DNA of 64,000 nt, from positions 70,552 through 134,551 of the forward strand of contig CAVQVT010000008.1 of NCBI GenBank assembly GCA_963717255.1, given 5' to 3'. The notes under the pieces were generated by a model that searched no databases, had not been told where the DNA came from, and was given only the letters and a program-made list of their open reading frames with translations. Source of the DNA: CAIYQJ01 sp963717255. Its GTDB lineage: Bacteria; Chloroflexota; Limnocylindria; Limnocylindrales; CSP1-4. A program made the position numbers and the translations under genes. Shown here piece by piece: positions 58,619 through 64,000 of this stretch; the first letter of the stretch is position 1, and each line of letters begins with the position of its first letter.

Positions 58619-59428
58619 CTACCCGCCCCCGGTGACCGAGAAAGATCCGAGCCGTCGGATCGCGACGACGACCGCGCCGACGAAGACGACCACCGACATG
58701 ACGACCGCGACGGCGGGCGCGATCGCCTGCCCGGCCGTGATGTCCACCCCGGAGACCGCCTGCGCGATCGAGAGCGTGTACTCGCGGACCGACAGGTTCC
58801 GCGTCCCGGCGAACAGGCTTGCGAGGAAGCCCTCCCAGATGAGCACGTAGCCGAGGCCCAGGACGAGCGCCCGCGACGTCACGACGCTCATCGCGACGAA
58901 GATCGCCACGTAGACGACAGCGCCCACCGCGACGCCGACCGTGAACCCGACGGCGATGTCCGCGTCCACGCCGGGCAGTCCCGCGACGAGGATCGCGCCC
59001 GAGAGGGCGGTCACCGGGACCAGGAGGACCAGCGTGACGACCTCCGCCACGAGCAGCTTGGCTGCGACGATCTCCCACCGCGGCACCGGGTTCACCAGGA
59101 GGAACACGATCGTGCCGTCGTCCACCTCGGCCCCCAGGACGGCGGTCCCGATGAGCAGCGACACCAGAGGAAGGACGACCCGGACGACCAGGTTGTCGAG
59201 GAGCCCGATCGCGATCTCCTCCCGCGCCTCGGTCCCGGGGACGGCGCGCGCGAGGAGCGAGAGGAGCAGGGGCACGGTGAGGAAGAGGAGGACGAGGAGC
59301 GTCCGACGACGGCCGAGGAGGGCGCGGGTGGTCGCGCGGACGATCGCCCCGAACGGCCGCGGTCCGAGCGCCGCGCGGCTCGCGGCCCCCCCACCGGCCG
59401 GGGCGCCCGGCGCCGCCTGCCCGCTCAC
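58619..59428 (-). CDS. ABC-2-type permease (second ABC pair)
   Basis: 269 residues from GTG at 59428 overlapping the ATPase stop. About six hydrophobic segments; the ABC-2 pattern RATTRALLGRRRTLLVLLFL, GTAVLGAEVDDGTIVFLLVN, PRWEIVAAKLLVAEVVTLVL and MSVVTSRALVLGLGYVLIWE is clear. It is the permease partner of the ATPase at 59425-60441. Substrate unknown. Confidence 0.88.
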   Translation of the reverse strand: MSGQAAPGAPAGGGAASRAALGPRPFGAIVRATTRALLGRRRTLLVLLFLTVPLLLSLLARAVPGTEAREEIAIGLLDNLVVRVVLPLVSLLIGTAVLGAEVDDGTIVFLLVNPVPRWEIVAAKLLVAEVVTLVLLVPVTALSGAILVAGLPGVDADIAVGFTVGVAVGAVVYVAIFVAMSVVTSRALVLGLGYVLIWEGFLASLFAGTRNLSVREYTLSIAQAVSGVDITAGQAIAPAVAVVMSVVVFVGAVVVAIRRLGSFSVTGGG

Positions 59429-60441
59429 CGACGCACCAGGTAGCTGAAGACCGACTCCAGCGACTCGTCCGTCGGGACGACCTCGTAGAGGGTGACCCCC
59501 GCCGACCGCGCGACCCGCGCGATCGAACGGCCGAAGCCGCCGAAGTCGGCCGAGCGCGCCGCGAGGCCCTCGGGTGTGACCTCGACGCCGAAGACGGCGT
59601 CCTCCGCGAGGAGAGCGGCGGCAAGCCGCCGGTCGTCGCTGCTGCGGACCGTGAACGCGTGTGGACGGTCGGTCATGAGTCGGCGGATCTCGCGGTAGTC
59701 GCCGCTCGCAGCGAGCCGGCCCGCCACCACGACGAGGATCCGCTCGCCGAGCCGCTCCACCTCCTCGAGGATGTGGCTGGAGAAGAGGATGGTCCGCCCC
59801 TCGGCGGCCATCGCCCGGAGGAGGTCCATCATGTGCAGCCGCTGCCGCGGGTCCATCCCGTTGAAGGGCTCGTCGAGGACGAGGATCGCGGGGTCGTGGA
59901 CGAGGGCCGCCGCGACCTTGATGCGCTGGCGCATCCCCTTCGAGTAGCCGCCGATCGAGCGGTCCGCGGCGTCCTCGAGCGCGACCGCCTCGATCGCGCG
60001 GACGGCCGCGCCCCGCGCGTCGCGGATCCGGTGCAAGCGGGCGGCGTACTCGACGAAGCCGCGCCCGGTCATGTAGCCGGGGAGACTCTCGCGCTCCGGG
60101 ACGAGGCCCACGCGCCGGTAGATGGACGGATCCCTCCATGCGGGCCGGCCGTCGACAGCCACGACACCGGTGGAGGGCGGCAGCAGCCCGGCGATCATCG
60201 ACAGGAGGGTGCTCTTGCCCGCCCCGTTCGGGCCGAGCAGACCGGTGACACCGGGAGCGAGCGCGAACGTGATCTCGTTGACGGCCACGACGTTGCCGTA
60301 CCAGCGGCTGACGCCGATCAGCTCCACGGGAGCCCCCGTGAGCCGGCCCGAGTCCACGGGCTCCGGGCGGCCCGGACCGCCAGCCGTGGGCCAGCCACCG
60401 CCGCCGGCCGGCGGCCCGCCGTCCGGCTGGGCCCCACTCAT
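59425..60441 (-). CDS. ABC transporter ATP-binding protein (second pair)
   Basis: 338 residues. A 40-residue Gly/Pro-rich leader precedes VSRWYGNVVAVNEITFALAP; Walker A GLLGPNGAGKSTLLSMIAGL; signature SIGGYSKGMRQRIKVAAALV (SKGMRQR variant); Walker B ILVLDEPFNGMDP; switch SSHILEE. The MRQR signature and DUF-like C-terminal region (VEVTPEGLAARSADF) are typical of ABC-2 exporters. The start overlaps the permease encoded upstream. Confidence 0.93.
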   Translation of the reverse strand: MSGAQPDGGPPAGGGGWPTAGGPGRPEPVDSGRLTGAPVELIGVSRWYGNVVAVNEITFALAPGVTGLLGPNGAGKSTLLSMIAGLLPPSTGVVAVDGRPAWRDPSIYRRVGLVPERESLPGYMTGRGFVEYAARLHRIRDARGAAVRAIEAVALEDAADRSIGGYSKGMRQRIKVAAALVHDPAILVLDEPFNGMDPRQRLHMMDLLRAMAAEGRTILFSSHILEEVERLGERILVVVAGRLAASGDYREIRRLMTDRPHAFTVRSSDDRRLAAALLAEDAVFGVEVTPEGLAARSADFGGFGRSIARVARSAGVTLYEVVPTDESLESVFSYLVRR

Positions 60442-61400
60442 GTCTCCACCGTCCTGTATCGCCGGAAGACCACACCGATCGCGACCGCCGAGAGGGCGAG
60501 CGCGGCCGCGACGTACAGCCAGCCCGGGAGGTCCGCGCGACGGACGATCGGGTTGTCCAGGTCGCGGGGCGGCGTCTGGAAGAGGAACGCCGTGACGCCG
60601 GCGAGGATCGTCTCGATCGACAGCAGGGCGGTCCACCGCTGCAGGTCGCGCTCGCTCCGGAGGACCGCGAAGAGGATCCCGGTGATCGCGTTGCTGGCGA
60701 TGAAGACCCCGATGATCGCCACGGTCGCGTACGCCCGGCGCGGGGTGAGCGACGAGATCGCGAGCCCGATGGCGGCGAAGAGGATCGAGATGAAGAGCGC
60801 GCTCCCGAGGATCGGCAGCAGGTTCGGCAGGTTCTTCGAGATGCCGTCGCCCAGATCGGGCGCCTGGAGGATCCGCCCGAAGAAGAGGAGCGCCTGCGGC
60901 GCGAGCGTGAAGAGGAGGAGCGCGCCGACGAGCGCGATGAGCTTGGCGAACGCGTAGTCGTCCCGGAGGATCGGGCGGCTGAAGTAGAGCGGGAGGACGC
61001 GGTCGCGCTGGTCGGGGCCGACAAGCTCCGGCGCCTGGGCGGCGATGAAGAGGAACAGCACCGTCTGGGTGATGGAGTAGTAGGTCTCGTACCGGATCGG
61101 GTCGATCTGCTCGGCCACGCTGCCGGCGAGGGCCGTGAGCCCCAGGCTGACGAGGGCCGGGATCAGCAGGAGGACGAGGAGGCCGAAGGGGACGATCTTC
61201 GAGCGGGCACCCCGGCCGATCCCGAACGCCCCGCGCACCGTGAGGACGGCCAGCGAGCGGACGGCGAAGGCCCGCCCGAGGCGGGGACCGGCATATCCGC
61301 GATACCCGATGTCGTAGATCGCACCGCCGGGGCCGCTCGTGGCGATCACCTGGTCCGGCCGGACGCCGGGCGGCGGGACCGCAGGCTGCTGGCCCGTCAT
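60438..61400 (-). CDS. ABC-2-type permease (first ABC pair)
   Basis: 320 residues. N-terminal YDIGYRGYAGPRLGRAFAVR, then about six helices (SKIVPFGLLVLLLIPALVSL, TQTVLFLFIAAQAPELVGPD, DYAFAKLIALVGALLLFTLA, and others) and a C-terminal helix with FRRYRTVET. The YxGPRLGR leader is shared by a group of ABC-2 permeases in Chloroflexota and actinobacteria. Partner of the ATPase at 61397-62347; all four ABC genes overlap by 4 bp and form one operon. Confidence 0.88.
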   Translation of the reverse strand: MTGQQPAVPPPGVRPDQVIATSGPGGAIYDIGYRGYAGPRLGRAFAVRSLAVLTVRGAFGIGRGARSKIVPFGLLVLLLIPALVSLGLTALAGSVAEQIDPIRYETYYSITQTVLFLFIAAQAPELVGPDQRDRVLPLYFSRPILRDDYAFAKLIALVGALLLFTLAPQALLFFGRILQAPDLGDGISKNLPNLLPILGSALFISILFAAIGLAISSLTPRRAYATVAIIGVFIASNAITGILFAVLRSERDLQRWTALLSIETILAGVTAFLFQTPPRDLDNPIVRRADLPGWLYVAAALALSAVAIGVVFRRYRTVET

Positions 61401-62347
61401 GCCGCGCCCTCCCCCGCCTCGACGGACGCGTCCCCCGCGGCGAGGTCGTCGCGGAAGATGTCCTCGAGGCTGTGCCGGCGCTGCTCCAGGCGCACGAGCG
61501 GGAGCCCCAGGTCGGCGATCGTGTCGCGGACGGCGTCGTACGTGGCGGTCCCGGATGTCGCGTCCAGCCCGACGAGGACGTGACGTCCCTCTCCCCGTGC
61601 CCGGAGACCGCGGCCCACCAGCGCGGCGACGAGGGCCTCCATGCCGTCCTCGACGTCCACCGCGAGCGTGTCGGTGAGCTCGGTGAAGGAATCGAGGGAG
61701 GCCGCGCGCAGGAGCCGTCCGGCATCGATCGCCACGAGGTACCCGCAGACGCGCTCGATCTCGCCGAGCAGGTGCGAGCTGACGATGACGGTGATCCCGA
61801 ACTCGGTTCCGGTCCGCCGGACCAGCTCGATCATCTCCTCGCGCCCGGCCGGGTCGAGCCCGTTCGTCGGCTCGTCGAGGAAGAGGATCCGCGGGTCGTG
61901 GACGAGCGCCTGGGCGAGCTTCACCCGCTGCTTCATCCCGGTGGAGTACGTGCCGATCGCGCGGTACCGCTCCTCGTACAGGCCGACGTGCCGGAGGACA
62001 TCGGCCGTGCGTTCGCGCGCCGCGGAGGACGGGAGCCCGCTCATCCGGCCCATGTGCGTGACGAAATCGGTCGCGGACAGGTCCGAGGGCAGGCAGTCGT
62101 GCTCCGGCATGTAGCCCACCGCGGCCCGGATCCGCAGGCCGTCCCGCCGCGAGTCGAGCCCGAGGACCTCCGCGTGCCCGCCCGTCGGGGGCACGAGCCC
62201 GAGGAGGATCTTGAGGAGCGTGCTCTTGCCGGCGCCGTTCGCGCCGACGAGGCCCACGATCCCTGGCTCGATGGCGACGCTGAGGGCGTCGAGCGCCGTC
62301 ACGCCCGGGTAGCGCTTGGTCAGGTCGCGTGTGACGATAAGGGCCAT
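61397..62347 (-). CDS. ABC transporter ATP-binding protein (first pair)
   Basis: 316 residues. Walker A GLVGANGAGKSTLLKILLGL; Q-loop YMPEHDCLPSDLSAT; signature GTYSTGMKQRVKLAQALV; Walker B ILFLDEPTNGLDP; switch SSHLLGE. The C-terminal region (TIADLGLPLVRLEQRRHSLE) is as in CcmA/NatA-type exporters. TAGGCT lies nine bases before the ATG. It heads the four-gene ABC operon; two ATPases with two permeases may work as one heteromeric exporter or as two. Confidence 0.93.
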   Translation of the reverse strand: MALIVTRDLTKRYPGVTALDALSVAIEPGIVGLVGANGAGKSTLLKILLGLVPPTGGHAEVLGLDSRRDGLRIRAAVGYMPEHDCLPSDLSATDFVTHMGRMSGLPSSAARERTADVLRHVGLYEERYRAIGTYSTGMKQRVKLAQALVHDPRILFLDEPTNGLDPAGREEMIELVRRTGTEFGITVIVSSHLLGEIERVCGYLVAIDAGRLLRAASLDSFTELTDTLAVDVEDGMEALVAALVGRGLRARGEGRHVLVGLDATSGTATYDAVRDTIADLGLPLVRLEQRRHSLEDIFRDDLAAGDASVEAGEGAA

Positions 62348-62492
62348 TCGGCTGCCAGCCTACCCGATGCCGGATGTGAGGGGGACGGGCGCCGGGCGCT
62401 GCCGCCGACGACCGATGCGACCGACCGACTCGCGCCATCCCGGCCGACGTGCGAGCATGCCCCGATCAGCGCCCAGAACCCGAGGGACCGTC

Positions 62493-62858
62493 ATGGATGC
62501 ACCGGCGACCGTCGACGACTACCTGGCAGCCCTGCCGGAGCGGTCGCGCGTCGTGCTGGAGCAGGTCCGCGTCCTCATCAAGGCCGCTGCGCCGGACGCG
62601 GACGAGGGGATCAGCTACGGCATGCCCGCGTTCAGGCTTCGCGGCCGGGTCCTCGTGTACTACGCCGCCTTCACGGACCACTGGAGTCTCTTCCCGGGGA
62701 GCAAGGCGGTCATCGACACGTTCCGTGAGGAGCTGGGCGCGCGGATCACGGGCCCGGGCACGATCCGGTTCGCGTACGACGAGCCGTTCCCGGCGGGGAT
62801 CGTGACGGCGATCGTGGCCGCTCGGGCCACCGAGCTCGCCGCGCTGAAGAGGCGCTGA
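62493..62858 (+). CDS. DUF1801/YdhG-family protein
   Basis: 121 residues: TVDDYLAALPERSRVVLEQV, DADEGISYGMPAFRLRGRVL and FTDHWSLFPGSKAVIDTFRE are hallmarks of DUF1801 proteins (iron chaperone YdhG-like fold, also found in bleomycin-resistance-like neighbours). The ATG follows GAGGGACC. Biochemical role unknown. Converges on the copper-chaperone gene. Confidence 0.88.
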   Translation: MDAPATVDDYLAALPERSRVVLEQVRVLIKAAAPDADEGISYGMPAFRLRGRVLVYYAAFTDHWSLFPGSKAVIDTFREELGARITGPGTIRFAYDEPFPAGIVTAIVAARATELAALKRR

Positions 62859-62887
62859 TGCCGCTCGGCCGCGCGGCCGCGCGGCCG

Positions 62888-63448
62888 TCAGCTCATCTTC
62901 ACCGGGACGGTGAGCGTGATCGGCGGGGCCTTCTCGAAGGTGAGCGTGACCTCGATCGTCGAGCCGTCCTTGAGCGGCTCGGGCACGTCGATGAGCATGA
63001 TGTGGAAGCTGCCCGGCTTGAGCTCCACCGTCTGGCCGGCGGGGAGCGGGAGCTTCTCGATCGGGTGCATCCCCATCATGCCGCCGCCCATGCCGGAGCT
63101 CTCCATCGGGGCGACGGACGACATCCCGCCGCCCATGCCGGAGCTCTCCGCCGGCGCGGCCGAGACCAGGGAGACCTCGTGGATCTCCGCCGTCGGGGTC
63201 GCGGGCGTCGAGACCGAGACGAGCGCGTCGTCGACGCCGGTCCCGTTCGTGAGCTTCACGTAGACGGCGGACGTCGTCGTGCCGGGGGCCATCGCGCGGG
63301 CCCACGCATCGGCGGCGGTGATCGATCCGCCCGCGCCCGTCTCGGCGGAGGCGGCCGGCGCGGCGGACGATCCCGACGACGAGCACGCCGCGACGAGGGC
63401 CACGACAGCGACCCCCACGAGCGCAGGACGGAACAGGTTGGCGCGCAT
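62888..63448 (-). CDS. PCu(A)C copper chaperone lipoprotein with Met-rich insertion
   Basis: 186 residues. Signal ends VVALVAACSSSGS, C22 being the lipidation site. The DUF461/PCuAC domain shows AWARAMAPGTTTSAVYVKLT, H90 (AEIHEVSL), and H128 ... H149-x-M151 (SFHIMLID). An insertion at about 100-127 repeats ESSGMGGGM twice plus MMGM, adding about seven methionines to the copper site. PCuAC delivers Cu(I) to the CuA site of cytochrome oxidase. The ATG at 63448 follows GGGAGGAAACG. It is 47 bases after the Sco gene, so the pair forms a copper-delivery operon. Confidence 0.92.
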   Translation of the reverse strand: MRANLFRPALVGVAVVALVAACSSSGSSAAPAASAETGAGGSITAADAWARAMAPGTTTSAVYVKLTNGTGVDDALVSVSTPATPTAEIHEVSLVSAAPAESSGMGGGMSSVAPMESSGMGGGMMGMHPIEKLPLPAGQTVELKPGSFHIMLIDVPEPLKDGSTIEVTLTFEKAPPITLTVPVKMS

Positions 63449-63495
63449 CGTTTCCTCCCGGGGACGCGGTGTGGGCCGGCCCGACGGCTCGTCCG

Positions 63496-64000
63496 TCAGG
63501 CGCCGGCCATCCTCTCCAGCTCGGGGACGATCTGGTCGGCGGACGACCCGAATGGGAACGTCTCGACCCACATCCCCATCTTGTCGATGAGGTAGATGTC
63601 GGTGGTGTGGCCCACCGCGTAGCCGGACGCAGACTGGGTGTCCAGCTTCTGGTATCGGGCTCCGTACAGCTCGGCTGCCTGGAGGATCTGCGAGTTCCGT
63701 CCGGTGAGGCCGATCCAGCCCTGGCCGAAGAAGTCGAGGTACTCCTTCAGCACGTCCGGCGTGTCGCGATCCGGGTCCACCGTCACGAAGACGACCTGGA
63801 CGGGGACGTCCGTCTTGGCGACGGTCTCGCGGAGGACGCCGAGCGAGGCGGGGCAGACGTCGGGGCAGTGCGTGTAGCCGAAGTACAGCAGGATGGGCGT
63901 CCCGTTGTGGCGGTGATAGTCGAACAGCTGGCCGTCGGTGTCGGTGAGCCAGAGCGGAGGCGCCATCTCGGGCGGATCGTTGACGATCGGCGTAGGCAGC
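63496..64000 (-). CDS. SCO1/SenC-family copper-binding protein (N-terminus beyond window)
   Basis: At least 168 residues; the frame stays open to the right edge, so the gene starts outside. Thioredoxin-like fold with the copper motif THCPDVCPASL (CxxxC) and the distal histidine in VGHTTDIYLID. LWLTDTDGQLFDYHRHNGTP and VFVTVDPDRDTPDVLKEYLD are standard. Sco proteins insert copper into cytochrome c oxidase. Upstream of and cotranscribed with the PCuAC gene. Confidence 0.95.
   Translation of the reverse strand, partial: LPTPIVNDPPEMAPPLWLTDTDGQLFDYHRHNGTPILLYFGYTHCPDVCPASLGVLRETVAKTDVPVQVVFVTVDPDRDTPDVLKEYLDFFGQGWIGLTGRNSQILQAAELYGARYQKLDTQSASGYAVGHTTDIYLIDKMGMWVETFPFGSSADQIVPELERMAGA

Noticed and set aside
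1..64000. tRNA, rRNA, prophage, insertion sequences, integrase attachment sites
   Set aside because: No T-loop-like GGTTCGAAT motif, transposase, integrase or rRNA-like stretch was noticed; a covariance-model scan would be needed to exclude a diverged tRNA.

Overview
The window is a very GC-rich stretch (clearly around 70 percent or more by eye) of a bacterial chromosome. Tightly packed genes on both strands, ATGA overlaps, frequent GTG starts, lipoproteins ending in xAAC lipoboxes and no outer-membrane components fit a member of the Chloroflexota, perhaps the Limnocylindria/Ellin6529 group; an actinobacterium is the main alternative. This placement is inference from gene content, not a phylogenetic result. 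No tRNA, rRNA, CRISPR array, insertion sequence or phage gene was seen.

Layout. 0-4.3 kb: lgt (cut by the left edge), a tiny membrane protein, then an overlapping operon VIT1/ferritin fusion - cupin - ECF sigma - RskA-like anti-sigma. 4.6-9.4 kb: a phospholipase D-like protein and a sufB-sufD-Rieske operon with a clear promoter and palindromic operator. 9.6-13.6 kb: MarR regulator and RND exporter. 13.7-18 kb: YcaQ-like wHTH protein, CAP-domain protein, OsmC, DUF1294 and a phosphotriesterase homologue. 18-23.4 kb: a polar amino-acid ABC transporter, a zinc ribbon, a membrane protein and a class III aminotransferase. 23.4-26.7 kb: a sulfur-trafficking operon (ArsR, two DsrE-like, two TusA-like, SQR-like flavoprotein). 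26.8-33.4 kb: phosphoribosyltransferase, lipoprotein, 2-oxoacid:ferredoxin oxidoreductase korDABC and two membrane proteins. 33.4-39.9 kb: stand-alone receiver, CoA-transferase/hydrolase, DevS/DevR-like two-component pair, multicopper oxidase, universal stress protein. 39.8-47 kb: ALDH, GabT-like aminotransferase and two-subunit CoA-transferase, then a tungsten-type aldehyde:ferredoxin oxidoreductase with a MoaD-like partner. 47-54 kb: HAD phosphatase, an XRE-PD-(D/E)XK fusion flanked by two tandem repeats, fabI, and a Fur-family regulator divergent from cbiMNQO. 54-64 kb: hypothetical and cell-surface proteins (SRPBCC, RanBP2-finger, Ig-like, LysM), two ABC ATPase/permease pairs, DUF1801, and a copper pair (PCuAC, Sco, cut by the right edge).

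Physiology suggested: ferredoxin-based metabolism (kor, AOR, Rieske, SUF) combined with oxygen and redox handling (multicopper oxidase, Sco/PCuAC, OsmC, DevSR-like), amino-acid import and breakdown through aminotransferases, an aldehyde dehydrogenase and CoA-transferases, and sulfide/persulfide handling.

Two patterns run through the whole window. First, at least ten genes have a TANNNT-like -10 element six or seven bases before the start codon, which implies leaderless transcripts. Second, five otherwise intact genes (sufD, the YcaQ-like gene, the amino-acid binding protein, a class III aminotransferase, the LysM protein) are split by single-base indels, nearly all in C/G runs, which looks more like sequencing error than gene decay. 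The best candidates for something undescribed are the XRE-PD-(D/E)XK gene with its flanking repeats, the Fur/cbiMNQO metal-import locus, the paired DsrE/TusA sulfur operon, and the surface proteins with lipobox/RanBP2-finger and Cys-motif/LysM architectures.
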